From Bacteroidetes bacterium HGW-Bacteroidetes-1 (GTDB taxonomy: Bacteria > Bacteroidota > Bacteroidia > Bacteroidales > F082), in the NCBI GenBank assembly GCA_002842755.1, contig PHDU01000023.1:1-47930 (forward strand): a DNA stretch of 47,930 nt, in the 5' to 3' direction. The stretch's first letter is position 1; each line of letters begins with the position of its first letter. This document shows positions 8,358 to 17,276 of the stretch, piece by piece. The translations under genes and the position numbers were made by a program. The notes below the pieces were generated by a model. It ran no database searches and was not told the DNA's origin. It saw only the letters and a list, made by a program, of their open reading frames with translations.

Positions 8358-9821
8358 ATGAAAAAGATAGCAATTTTAGCAATGCTTATTGCATTTGCTT
8401 TCACAATGAATGCACAGAATGAAATAGACGCTCTAAGGTTCTCTCAATCATTTTATCAGGGAACAGCAAGGAGCATGGCTATGGGAGGAGCGTTTGGCGC
8501 TCTTGGTGCCGACTTCTCATCTTTAAGCACCAATCCTGCAGGAATTGGTTTGTTTAGAAGTTCCGAATTCAGTCTTAGCCCAGGACTTTTGAACAGTAAA
8601 ACAGCTTCAACTTATAACGGAATGTTTGGCGATGATTTCAGGTCCAATTTTGCCTTCAGCAATATGGGGATTGTTCTGACTAACAAAGTAAATGAAAACA
8701 GCACCAAAACACCCTGGAAATTTTATCAGTTTGGCTTTGGGATGAACCGTACCAACAGTTTCAACCAGAGATCACTCATTCAAGGAGATAACAACGATCA
8801 TTCACGCATCGATGTATTTTTGGATAAAGTTTGGAATGTCAGCCCTTCCAATATTGAAGACCAGTTTCCATTTGATCTTTATCCAGCTTGGTACGTATAT
8901 CTTTTGGATACAGTTCGCAATTCCGATGGCGACCTCATTTATACCAGCCCTGTTCCTCAGGGCGGAATCAGACAATATGAAACTACAACCACGTGGGGTT
9001 CAACCAATGAATGGCTTTTTTCTGGTGGAGCAAATTTGAATGATGTTGTTTTTCTTGGAGCTACCCTTGGACTACCTTATGTTCGTTACTTCAAAGAATC
9101 AACCTTCACAGAAAAAGATATTAATGATGAAATTGATGGATTTGATGAATGGAATTTTCGCGAAACCATTGAAACCAGAGGAATGGGCATAAATTTAAAA
9201 TTAGGAATTATTGTTTGGCCTGTTGATTGGCTTAGGTTAGGAGCTTCATTTCATACACCAACCTATTTTGCGGAAATGCAAGATTCCTGGTACACTTCCA
9301 TCGACGCCAGACTTGGACCTGATTTCAACCGCAAAGACTCACCTACTGGGGAATATCAATATGATCTTACAACTCCGCTACGCGCAATTGGAAGTGCTGC
9401 TATCATCATCGGAAAATCAGGTCTTATAAGTGCAGACTATGAATTTGTAGATTACACTAAAATGCGTCTTCGGGCACCTGACTATAACTTCACAAGTGAA
9501 AATGACGCAATCAGGTCTAGTTTCACCTCAGTTTACAATCTTCGTTTGGGTACCGAATGGCGTGTCAGCAATTTCAACTTCCGGGGTGGTTATGCGCTAT
9601 ATTCTAGTCCATACATCAATGATTTGAATGATGGTCAACTTACGAATATTTCATTAGGAGTTGGTTATACCGAAAACAATTTTGCTATTGACCTTGCATG
9701 GGTCAATGGAACAAAAAACCAAGATTATTATTTGTACAGCTCTGAAAATTACACAACGAATGCTGCAAAACAGGAGCTAACTTCTAACCATTTTGTGGTG
9801 ACGACAAGATTTAAATTTTAG
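8358..9821 (+). CDS. OmpP1/FadL-like outer-membrane transport barrel
   Basis: ATG 8358 opens a Sec signal (MKKIAILAMLIAFAFTMNAQ), so I preferred it to the upstream in-frame ATG 8319. The mature N-terminus has the OmpP1/FadL/TodX family hallmark: a strand with ARSMAMGGAFGALGADFSSL followed by STNPAGIGLF. The remainder is alternating beta strands, ending in a terminal aromatic strand HFVVTTRFKF that fits the outer-membrane barrel C-terminal signal. Length (487 residues) is normal. The substrate cannot be told; family members carry hydrophobic compounds, and Bacteroidota copies are often annotated as hemin receptors without proof. It may be read together with the lipoprotein gene 123 bp upstream. 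A hairpin terminator follows. Confidence 0.88.
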   Translation: MKKIAILAMLIAFAFTMNAQNEIDALRFSQSFYQGTARSMAMGGAFGALGADFSSLSTNPAGIGLFRSSEFSLSPGLLNSKTASTYNGMFGDDFRSNFAFSNMGIVLTNKVNENSTKTPWKFYQFGFGMNRTNSFNQRSLIQGDNNDHSRIDVFLDKVWNVSPSNIEDQFPFDLYPAWYVYLLDTVRNSDGDLIYTSPVPQGGIRQYETTTTWGSTNEWLFSGGANLNDVVFLGATLGLPYVRYFKESTFTEKDINDEIDGFDEWNFRETIETRGMGINLKLGIIVWPVDWLRLGASFHTPTYFAEMQDSWYTSIDARLGPDFNRKDSPTGEYQYDLTTPLRAIGSAAIIIGKSGLISADYEFVDYTKMRLRAPDYNFTSENDAIRSSFTSVYNLRLGTEWRVSNFNFRGGYALYSSPYINDLNDGQLTNISLGVGYTENNFAIDLAWVNGTKNQDYYLYSSENYTTNAAKQELTSNHFVVTTRFKF

Positions 9822-9914
9822 GTTATTTACGAATCCTAGAAACATTAAAAAGCCAACTTTTAGCCGTTGCTATTGGTATAGAAAAATAAAACTTTAATAA
9901 AGCTGGCTGCTTGG

Positions 9915-9946
9915 AGAGGTGTTGTTTTACACAGCGCCTCTTTTTT
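9915..9946 (+). terminator. Rho-independent terminator after the OmpP1-like gene
   Basis: An 11-bp stem (9915-9925 with 9931-9941, including two G-T pairs) has a 5-nt loop and a T run starting at 9941. The T run overlaps the stop codon of the convergent TPR gene. No A run precedes the stem, so it works for the + strand only. Confidence 0.8.
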
Positions 9947-11441
9947 ATTCACTTTCCTTTTCCAGTCGGTTTAAACCAGCTTTGGCTTTGAGATGAATTC
10001 CTTGTCTGTATTCTTCCGGCTTCATTGAAAGACAAAGCTTGTATAGCGCCGTAGCTTGTTTTGTATCGCCGTCCAGCTCCGAGATTTCTCCAGCCATAAG
10101 GGCAGCATTTGCAGCAAAATATAATGTTGAACGGGCTCCATGCGAATAGGTATAGTGATAATACTCCTTTGCTTTTTCAGTATTTCCAAGCGCATGTTCA
10201 ATCCGTCCGAAACGGTAATAAAACTCAAGCAGATTATCTTCATTCAGATTCTCAACCTGCTTTTCAATTTTTAGCATTATTACTTTTGCTTTCACATAGT
10301 ACCCCCCATCAAAAAAGAGCCGGGCTTTGAGAAGGTCAACATGCGGAAATTTTTGTGCATCAGCTTCTCTTACGGCCTGATGATCAGTCTCCACCTGACC
10401 TGGCAATTCACTTGCCACCTTTTTCATTACAGAAGCATAAGTCAATGAATCGCCTTTGATTAAAGCTATCCATCCAATCTTACGCAAGGCATCGGTCCGG
10501 TAATTTCGACCATGATAATTTTTTAAAAAGCTTGAATAGAAATTTTGAGCAATTGTATCAAGTTTACGCAACAATGCCTCTCCCTGAAGGTAATCCAAAT
10601 AGTGAAACTTCAGATATTCATCAGAGGAAGGCCGTTTAGCCAAAGTGCGCAATGCTGCATCGTTCCGACCAATCCGAACTTCAAGATTAGCCTTGGCATA
10701 GGTTAGCAACAAATTATTTTGATCAAAAAAACGAAACATTGGTAACAACTGCGCTGCTTTTTCTTTATCAGGATTCAGATTCATCTCAATAAAGCTCAAG
10801 AAAAAAAGAGCTTCCTGATGGAGAAAATCATAATCAGATTGATCATTCAAAGCTTCTAACAATGAATAGAGCATTGCGCGACCGTCCTGAACGCTTCCTT
10901 TCATTGAAGCAATTTTCACGACCCACTGATATTGCGGTGGGACACTTCCAATAAGTGCATAAATCAATCCCAGACCAGCCCTGTCGGGGAGAAATGATGG
11001 AAATTCAACCTGGTTGCTTTCAAGCAGTAAAAATGCTTTTCTTATCTCGAGAGCTGCTGCATAATGCTCTTCAAATTTGGTTCGGGCAAAAGCTGACTGA
11101 AGATAAATGGATCCCAAAGCCCAATTCTTTAAAGGATTTTGTTCAGAAACAGCTTCAATCGCTGCAATACGATCACGCTTTTGTGATTGTAAGTGAAAAA
11201 GGTCGTCCCGATTCTCATCAATGAAGACCTTCAAAAAATCAGCATAATTTTCAATTAATAATGGGATTTTATTTGAAGGATTCTCATCTTGCTCTATTTT
11301 CAAAATCATGCGCCCTTTTTCAATACGCAAAGCAAGTATTTCCTCAAGCGCTGTGCGGCATCTTTGATTCAATTCCAACGACTGACTCCAAACAAAAGGA
11401 TGGAATCCAATCAAAAATAAGATAATTATCCACTTTCTCAT
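9945..11441 (-). CDS. Secreted TPR-repeat protein
   Basis: ATG 11441 gives a Sec signal (MRKWIIILFLIGFHPFVWSQS); the longer frame to 11492 would bury it. The 498-residue protein is almost all helical. An N-terminal block contains SIYLQSAFARTKFEEHYAAALE and a conserved GLGLIYALIGSVPPQYQW stretch, which resembles a family of Bacteroidota TPR proteins distantly like DUF3808. Clear TPR pairs are in the C-terminal half (FYYRFGRIEHALGNTEKAKE and later TKQATALYKLCLSM). TPRs mediate protein contacts, so a scaffold in the periplasm is likely; the partner is unknown. It is the last gene of a probable minus-strand unit after the Nif3-like and zinc-ribbon genes, 62 bp away. Confidence 0.85.
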   Translation of the reverse strand: MRKWIIILFLIGFHPFVWSQSLELNQRCRTALEEILALRIEKGRMILKIEQDENPSNKIPLLIENYADFLKVFIDENRDDLFHLQSQKRDRIAAIEAVSEQNPLKNWALGSIYLQSAFARTKFEEHYAAALEIRKAFLLLESNQVEFPSFLPDRAGLGLIYALIGSVPPQYQWVVKIASMKGSVQDGRAMLYSLLEALNDQSDYDFLHQEALFFLSFIEMNLNPDKEKAAQLLPMFRFFDQNNLLLTYAKANLEVRIGRNDAALRTLAKRPSSDEYLKFHYLDYLQGEALLRKLDTIAQNFYSSFLKNYHGRNYRTDALRKIGWIALIKGDSLTYASVMKKVASELPGQVETDHQAVREADAQKFPHVDLLKARLFFDGGYYVKAKVIMLKIEKQVENLNEDNLLEFYYRFGRIEHALGNTEKAKEYYHYTYSHGARSTLYFAANAALMAGEISELDGDTKQATALYKLCLSMKPEEYRQGIHLKAKAGLNRLEKESE

Positions 11442-11503
11442 CTTGGTAAAAATACAAAAAGGGAATACCTGAGGTACTCCCTTTCGCATCATTTCATTAA
11501 AAA

Positions 11504-12304
11504 TTAACTGTACTTTTCAGCAATCTCGTGGTCCACAAGAATACGTCCACAATACTCGCAAACGATAACTTTCTTATGCATACGAATATCAAGCTGATGT
11601 TGCGGTGGTATTTTGTTGAAACAACCTCCACAAGCATCACGTTCTATCTGAACTACAGCTAATCCGTTTCTTGCATTCTCACGAATACGTTTATAGGCGA
11701 GGATCAACCTGTCTTCAATTTGGCCTTCGTGCATTTTTGACTTTTCGATCAGATCCAATTCATCTTTCTCCGTTTCTTCAACGATTGACTGAAGCTCAGA
11801 TTTCTTAATCGCCAGGTCAGCGGAACGCTCTTCCAATTTAGCTTTAGCCACTTGTAGATCAGACAAAACCTCCTCAAGCTTTATCAAATGCTCTTTGATA
11901 TGTTTCTCTGACAGTTGAATTTCAAGATTTTGAAATTCTACTTCTTTAGAAAGAGAATCATATTCCCTATTGTTGCGAACATTTGTCTGCTGCTCCTCAT
12001 AGCGTTTGATGAGTACATTGCTGTCCTTGATAGAAATCTTGTTCTCAGAAACATTTTGATTCAGAGCAAGTGCTTCATTCTCAAACTTTTCAATACGTGT
12101 TTCGAGGCCAATGATTTCATCTTCCAGATCCTGCACTTCCAAAGGCAATTCTCCTCTGATGATTCTAATACGATCAATTTGAGAATCGATTTGCTGCAAT
12201 GCATACAATGCAATAAGTTTTTTTTCTACACTCAGTTCGATTTGTTCTTCAGCCGTAAGGCTAGTGCTCGTTTTCACTTTATCAACTTGATTTTCTTTTG
12301 ACAT
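11504..12304 (-). CDS. C4-type zinc-ribbon coiled-coil protein (COG1579)
   Basis: Residues from about 25 to 200 form a long coiled coil with dense Glu/Lys/Leu heptads. The C-terminus carries a treble-clef zinc ribbon with two Cys pairs, CGGCFNKIPP and VCEYCGRILVD, the COG1579 signature. The family is thought to bind nucleic acid or act in RNA/protein quality control, but its role in Bacteroidota is not settled. It lies 13 bp after the Nif3-like gene, a pairing I recall as common in Bacteroidota, and is almost certainly co-transcribed with it. Confidence 0.92.
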   Translation of the reverse strand: MSKENQVDKVKTSTSLTAEEQIELSVEKKLIALYALQQIDSQIDRIRIIRGELPLEVQDLEDEIIGLETRIEKFENEALALNQNVSENKISIKDSNVLIKRYEEQQTNVRNNREYDSLSKEVEFQNLEIQLSEKHIKEHLIKLEEVLSDLQVAKAKLEERSADLAIKKSELQSIVEETEKDELDLIEKSKMHEGQIEDRLILAYKRIRENARNGLAVVQIERDACGGCFNKIPPQHQLDIRMHKKVIVCEYCGRILVDHEIAEKYS

Positions 12305-12317
12305 ATGTATAAGATTT

Positions 12318-13424
12318 CTATTTGAAATAATATCCGACAGCGTTTGTGTTCACTTCCGAAATCAGGACTGCAAAATTAGGAATTTTTTCTCTTAAAATAT
12401 CAGCTATCAATTCTTTCGTAAATTGTTCTGTTTCAAAGTGGCCTGCATCCACCATTAACAGGGCTCCGTCAGCCTCAAAAAAATCATGATATTTGATGTC
12501 AGCTGTTAAAAAAACATCTGCATTCGCATTTTTGGCCATCGGAAGTAGGAAAGCACCTGATCCCCCGCAAACAGCAACTTTCTCAATTTTTTTATTGCGA
12601 AGAGGAGAATGACGAAGAACAGGAATTTGAAGAACCTCTGAAGCCACTTTCAGAAAATCATTCTCAGAAAGAGGTTGTGGTAGCACCCCCACCATCCCCG
12701 CTCCTGCTCCATTCCATGCATTATCAAGCGGATACAGATCGTAAGCCACTTCCTCGTATGGATGTGCTTTCAACATTGCATTAATAACCCGATGGGTCAA
12801 ATAGGAAGGGAGAATTGTTTCGATGCGAATTTCCAACTCTTGATGAAATTGCTCAATATTTCCAACAAACGGGTTTGTATCGGACCCAGCCTTGAATGTT
12901 CCTGTCCCGCTTAGATTAAAACTACAGGAATCATAATTGCCAATCTGTCCCGCACCTGCCTCAAAAATAGCGTTACGCACTTCATTGGCTTTCGCCTCAG
13001 GGCAAAAAACAACCAGCTTCTTCAATGCTCCTTCAACAGACTGTAAAACCTGATGATGCTTCAAGCCTAATCTATCTGCAAGACGCTTGTTAACACCCGA
13101 AATGCAATTATCAAGATTGGTATGCATTGCTGCAATTGCTATATTATTGCGTATCGCCATAATGGCTGTCCTTTCCACATGTCCTCTTGGAACAATTTGT
13201 TTTATTCCCTTAAATATCAACGGATGATGTGAAATCACAAGACCACATTCTTTTTTAATTGCTTCTTGGATGACTTCTTCAGTAACATCAATACACAACA
13301 AAACCTTTCCTGTTTCGAGCTGTTCGTCACCGACTATTAACCCACAATTATCATAGGACTCCTGCAAAGACAACGGGGCAAAATCATATAAGACATTCAG
13401 AATATCGATAATCTTTATTTTCAT
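12318..13424 (-). CDS. Nif3-like dinuclear metal-centre protein
   Basis: The protein belongs to the NIF3/YbgI/DUF34 family, once labelled GTP cyclohydrolase I type 2. Metal ligands are visible in the N-terminal block (LVISHHPLIFKGIK), in the middle (AAMHTNLD) and at the end (VDAGHFETEQ). Between them, about residues 125-235, lies the PII/CutA-like inserted domain seen in longer family members. The length of 368 residues is typical of that longer form. The biochemical function remains uncertain; proposed roles include metal handling and nucleotide or cofactor salvage. It heads a minus-strand unit with the zinc-ribbon and TPR genes. Confidence 0.93.
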   Translation of the reverse strand: MKIKIIDILNVLYDFAPLSLQESYDNCGLIVGDEQLETGKVLLCIDVTEEVIQEAIKKECGLVISHHPLIFKGIKQIVPRGHVERTAIMAIRNNIAIAAMHTNLDNCISGVNKRLADRLGLKHHQVLQSVEGALKKLVVFCPEAKANEVRNAIFEAGAGQIGNYDSCSFNLSGTGTFKAGSDTNPFVGNIEQFHQELEIRIETILPSYLTHRVINAMLKAHPYEEVAYDLYPLDNAWNGAGAGMVGVLPQPLSENDFLKVASEVLQIPVLRHSPLRNKKIEKVAVCGGSGAFLLPMAKNANADVFLTADIKYHDFFEADGALLMVDAGHFETEQFTKELIADILREKIPNFAVLISEVNTNAVGYYFK

Positions 13425-13536
13425 AATCGTTAAGAAGTCAGAGAAACTATGAGTGAATCATAGCTTCATTCATTAAAAGTAAACCTTATTTTCACATTGC
13501 ACATTCTGGCAACTTCGCCTGTTATCCAATGAGATT

Positions 13537-13544
13537 CAAAAATA
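13537..13544 (-). promoter_or_regulatory. Possible -7 box for the Nif3 unit
   Basis: CAAAAATA on the + strand matches TAnnTTTG in reverse. It lies 113 bp before the start codon, a longer leader than elsewhere in the window, so it is less certain. Confidence 0.35.
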
Positions 13545-13616
13545 AGAATTTGTTTGTTTTGACTCTAAAAAAATGAAACAAAAAAAAGTGTTCATTAAAG
13601 CAAATATTTATTCGAA

Positions 13617-14444
13617 TCACGCTTTTGAAAATGTTGAAATAATAAACCTTTTCAAATGTTCATTAAATTGATCTGGGTTTTCAAGATTGCTTACATGACC
13701 GGCACTCTCAATAATTTGAAGTGAAGATCCCTTCATTTTCTGATGCATGAAAAGTGCGGCTTCCGAAGGGATAATTTTATCTTCTTTTCCAACAAGAATG
13801 AGCACAGGTAACCTAATATCGATAAGCTTGCTACAAGTTTCTATCCTTTCCGACAGGGCTTTCAAAGTATTATAAAGTGATTGTTTTGGCGTATTTATTA
13901 TCATTTCCCTCACATATTCAACTTCTTCACTATGTTTTGAAAAGGACTCAGGAGCAAAGAGTTTTTTCAAACTTTCATTTGCATATTGCTCAACTCCGTT
14001 TTCCTTAATATCCCTAATGGTTTTCATTCTGTTTTCTTTTGCTTCCAGCGTGTCAGCCTTGCAGTTGGTATCACATAAAATGAGTGCAATAAAACGTTTG
14101 GGGTAATTCTCAATGGCATTCAATGCAATATATCCTCCCATTGATAATCCACAAAGTGCGGCCTGATCAATTTTCAATGCATCCATAAAACTAAGTAAGT
14201 CATTAACGAAGAGTTCAATAGAGAAAATATCATTTCCCGCATCTGAATTCCCGTGTCCGCGAACATCGTAAGCAATCACACGATTGTTCTCCATCAATGA
14301 AGCCAACTGTTTTTTCCACATTGATTTATTAAAAGGGAAACCGTGAATGAAAATAATTGCTGAAGCTTCTTTGGACCCTTCGTCAATGTAACTGACTTTA
14401 AGTTTTTTTGTCGATATCTCAATTTCCTTTTCTAAATATTTCAT
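13617..14444 (-). CDS. Alpha/beta hydrolase
   Basis: This is a cytoplasmic alpha/beta-hydrolase fold enzyme with no signal peptide. The oxyanion motif is FIHGFPFNKSMW, the nucleophile elbow is CGLSMGG (Ser101), the acid lies in VLILVGKEDKIIP, and the catalytic His is in SAGHVSNLENPD. The cap region lies between about residues 125 and 205. The overall pattern resembles 3-oxoadipate enol-lactonase/haloperoxidase-like esterases, but such matches rarely fix the substrate. The gene stands alone, with 190 bp to the Nif3 gene behind it and a long non-coding stretch in front. Confidence 0.92.
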   Translation of the reverse strand: MKYLEKEIEISTKKLKVSYIDEGSKEASAIIFIHGFPFNKSMWKKQLASLMENNRVIAYDVRGHGNSDAGNDIFSIELFVNDLLSFMDALKIDQAALCGLSMGGYIALNAIENYPKRFIALILCDTNCKADTLEAKENRMKTIRDIKENGVEQYANESLKKLFAPESFSKHSEEVEYVREMIINTPKQSLYNTLKALSERIETCSKLIDIRLPVLILVGKEDKIIPSEAALFMHQKMKGSSLQIIESAGHVSNLENPDQFNEHLKRFIISTFSKA

Positions 14445-14796
14445 TTACAAACTATTAAAAGTATTTATTGCAATATAATCTGTTTTGGTTGTGATTTCTT
14501 ACATCGAAACTTAGTTATTGGTTTCTTTAATATAATCCAATAAATTTCTGGCTAAGTTGACCATTTTCAAGTTGGGTGATGTTACAAAAATAATTACAAA
14601 AGTTACATATTTCAATTGTTTTGGATAACAAAGTGATCATTTTAGAGAATCATCTTAAGGTTCCATCACTAAAGCAGGATAAATCATCCAATCCTTAACG
14701 ATAATTTATTTGTGAACAAATTAACCTTTATGTATGTTTCTCAATTAGGTAGTAAAAGATTTAATTCTCAATTCATTTCATCAAATTGTTAAAGTT
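14445..14796. other. Intergenic stretch between divergent genes
   Basis: No gene, tRNA or hairpin of note is visible in these 352 bp. The only recognisable element is CAAAAATA at 14585-14592, a reverse-strand -7 box that would leave a leader of about 140 bp for the hydrolase. No convincing + strand promoter was found for the pterin dehydratase. Confidence 0.4.
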
Positions 14797-15081
14797 ATGA
14801 AAGCATTTACAGAAAAAGAAGTCACGGGTTTTATTGCAAAAAACTTAAAAGGCTGGACTTTTGAAAACAATTCAATTACAAAAGATTTTAAGTTTACATC
14901 TTTCATTGAAGCCTTTTCCTTTATGACATCAGTAGCATTGGTGGCTGAGAAAATGAATCATCACCCCAACTGGAGTAATGTTTACAATCATGTTATTATT
15001 GCTTTAACCAATCACGAGGCTAAAGGCGTAACCCAACTTGATTTTGATTTAGCAACTGAGATAGACAGATTGTTTAAATGA
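14797..15081 (+). CDS. 4a-hydroxytetrahydrobiopterin dehydratase (PCD)
   Basis: This small enzyme (94 residues, the normal length) dehydrates 4a-hydroxytetrahydrobiopterin to recycle pterin cofactor after aromatic amino-acid hydroxylation. The active-site pattern is complete: NHHPNWSNVYN (His55, His56, Trp59) and TNHEAKGVTQLD (His73). No phenylalanine hydroxylase is in the window, so the substrate source is unknown; some PCD homologues instead assist molybdopterin or transcription. It is an isolated gene flanked by more than 300 bp of non-coding DNA on both sides. Confidence 0.94.
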   Translation: MKAFTEKEVTGFIAKNLKGWTFENNSITKDFKFTSFIEAFSFMTSVALVAEKMNHHPNWSNVYNHVIIALTNHEAKGVTQLDFDLATEIDRLFK

Positions 15082-15425
15082 CAAAAGATTTAAACGTCTA
15101 TCAATGAACTAAATACAATTTTTCAGAATTCTTTTTTATAAAACATTTCCTTCTTGGTTATTTTCATATAGAAAACAGGATTAAAATACTTCATTATTAT
15201 AATCCATTTTGTTCTGACAAAGCAAAACCTTTAACATACCATTCGATGAGCAAGTTTATCGCGCATGAATCATCATTTGGATTTAAGAAAAGCTAAAAAG
15301 ACTAATTTAAGAGAAGCGGTAACTTTTATAAATTTTTGGCGTAAAAAAGTCAAATGCTTTATGAAGAAGTGATTTAGTGTTCGGAGATTTCATTAAGCTC
15401 AAATTAAATCATCGCAAAAAAGGAT
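15082..15425. other. Intergenic stretch before lpxK
   Basis: These 344 bp hold no recognisable gene. A Lys/Arg-rich open frame of 35 codons (15265-15372) is present but has no family resemblance and no good promoter. A near match to the -7 box with one extra base (TAAATTTTTG) lies near 15330 and could serve lpxK. Confidence 0.35.
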
Positions 15426-16502
15426 ATGAAATTATTATTATTCCCTTTCACGTTGATCTACCAGCTTGTGCTATCGATAAGGCATTTGCTTTTTAATCTG
15501 GGCATTCTTCACTCCGAATCATTTGAAATACCTGTTATTAGTGTTGGCAATCTTAGTATGGGGGGAACCGGAAAAACGCCTCATATTGAATATCTTGTCC
15601 GATTGTTAAAAAAAAATTACCGTGTTGCAATATTAAGCAGGGGTTATGGCCGTAAAACAAAGGGGTTTGTGCTGGGCAATGACCAAATGACTTCAATGGA
15701 AATAGGAGATGAGCCAAAACAATACCTTCAAAAATTTAGTGACATTACAGTTGCAGTAGATGAGAAGCGCCGAAATGGAATCCGAAAGTTATTGAACAGC
15801 CCCAATTCTCCCCATCTCATTTTGCTTGATGATGCTTTTCAGCATCGTTATGTCAAACCCGGATTAAACATATTGCTTACGGACTATCATAACCTCTACA
15901 CAAAAGATTATATAGTTCCTGCCGGTAACCTGCGCGACAATATCTCAGCAGCAAAAAGAGCCGATATTATTGTTGTAACAAAAACACCTGCAATTTTTTC
16001 TCCCTTCATAGAAAGGGACTTGTATGCAAGCATTAAACCAACGCCCGATCAGAAACTCTTTTTTTCTTACATCCAATATGGTAATCTGACGAGTGTTGTC
16101 AAATCAAATAAAATTTATGTTCCGCGAAGCATTGGCACCATTCTACTTTTGACAGGCATCGCCAATCCTTATCCACTGAAAGAATATCTCAATGATAAGT
16201 GCAATGATATAATGCACATGGATTTTCCTGACCACCATCCATATACTGAAAAAGACTTTCAAAAAATTGCCAGCAACTTTGATTCCATCATTGGTAAAAA
16301 CAAAATGATTGTAACAACAGAGAAAGATGCCATGAGATTAACGGATTCTCCGTATTTTCGCACTTTAGAAAATTTACCCCTTTTCTTTGTCCCAATAGAA
16401 ATACGTTTTCATGATCGGGGGGGGAGCAGTTTTGATGAAATGCTATTAGAATATGTTAGAAAAAATCACGAGAACTACCGACTTTATTCGGGAAAGAGTT
16501 AA
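15426..16502 (+). CDS. lpxK: Tetraacyldisaccharide 4'-kinase
   Basis: LpxK phosphorylates the 4' position of the lipid A disaccharide on the inner face of the inner membrane. The N-terminal hydrophobic helix (about residues 1-25) anchors it. The P-loop is GNLSMGGTGKTP at 41-52, followed by the LSRGYGRKTKGF block and LILLDDAFQHR, both typical of LpxK. The length of 358 is normal. The last 50 bp overlap the start of the purine nucleoside phosphorylase gene in another frame, so the two should be translationally linked. With lpxH two genes on, this puts two steps of the Raetz pathway in one unit. Confidence 0.97.
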   Translation: MKLLLFPFTLIYQLVLSIRHLLFNLGILHSESFEIPVISVGNLSMGGTGKTPHIEYLVRLLKKNYRVAILSRGYGRKTKGFVLGNDQMTSMEIGDEPKQYLQKFSDITVAVDEKRRNGIRKLLNSPNSPHLILLDDAFQHRYVKPGLNILLTDYHNLYTKDYIVPAGNLRDNISAAKRADIIVVTKTPAIFSPFIERDLYASIKPTPDQKLFFSYIQYGNLTSVVKSNKIYVPRSIGTILLLTGIANPYPLKEYLNDKCNDIMHMDFPDHHPYTEKDFQKIASNFDSIIGKNKMIVTTEKDAMRLTDSPYFRTLENLPLFFVPIEIRFHDRGGSSFDEMLLEYVRKNHENYRLYSGKS

Positions 16503-17268
16503 AACAATACCTGAGATAGGAATCATATTGGGAACAGGTCTGGGCGAACTTGTAAATGAAATCGAGGTGGAACATGCCATTTCCTATCAGGAAATCCCCA
16601 ACTTTCCGGTTTCTACTGTTCATGGACACAAAGGAAGATTGATCTTTGGAAAGCTTAGCGGGCGTTCGATTGTAGCCATGCAAGGACGCTTTCATTACTA
16701 TGAAGGCTATACTATGGAAGAAGTCACTTTCCCAATCAGAGTTATGAAAGCCTTGGGTATCAAACTGCTTGTTTTGTCGAATGCAAGCGGAGGCCTTAAA
16801 CAAGAGTTTGAAGTTGGTGACCTGATGTTAATCTCAGATCATATCAACCTCATGCCTAACCCTTTAATTGGAAAAAACGATGACAAAGTAGGACCACGTT
16901 TTCCAGATATGAGCGAAGCTTACGACCATAAGATTTTACAAACAGCGCTGAAAGTAGCCCGCAAGTGTGGTATAAAAGTTCACGAAGGCGTTTATGTTGG
17001 CGTTTCAGGGCCCACTTTTGAAACACCTGCAGAATACCACTATATTCATGTAATTGGCGGTGATGCTGTTGGGATGTCAACAGTTCCGGAAGTGATTGTT
17101 GCCCGTCATATGAACCTGCCTGTCTTCGCTGTTTCTGTTATTTCCGACCTTGGAGTGAAAGGCAAAATTGTACAAATTTCGCACGAAGAAGTTATTGATG
17201 CCGCTGCTGCTGCACAACCCAAGATGACAATACTCATCAAAGAACTTTTTAAAGAACCTCTCATATAA
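16453..17268 (+). CDS. Purine nucleoside phosphorylase
   Basis: This enzyme splits purine nucleosides with phosphate, for purine salvage in the cytoplasm. The trimeric PNP family signature is complete: IGIILGTGLGEL at the phosphate site, VHGHKGRL, QGRFHYYEGY, LVLSNASGGL, a VGVSGPTFETPAEY block, and the purine-binding AVGMSTVPEVIVARH and VSVISDLGV. The length (271) fits the family. ATG 16453 lies inside lpxK and is the natural start, because the conserved domain begins about 20 residues later. Only 8 bp separate its stop from the lpxH start. It has no known link to lipid A synthesis. Confidence 0.96.
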   Translation: MLEKITRTTDFIRERVKTIPEIGIILGTGLGELVNEIEVEHAISYQEIPNFPVSTVHGHKGRLIFGKLSGRSIVAMQGRFHYYEGYTMEEVTFPIRVMKALGIKLLVLSNASGGLKQEFEVGDLMLISDHINLMPNPLIGKNDDKVGPRFPDMSEAYDHKILQTALKVARKCGIKVHEGVYVGVSGPTFETPAEYHYIHVIGGDAVGMSTVPEVIVARHMNLPVFAVSVISDLGVKGKIVQISHEEVIDAAAAAQPKMTILIKELFKEPLI

Positions 17269-17276
17269 TTTTTAAT

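Noticed and set aside
15265-15372. 35-codon Lys/Arg-rich open frame before lpxK
   Set aside because: No family resemblance, no promoter box, and AT-rich sequence readily gives Lys-rich frames by chance.
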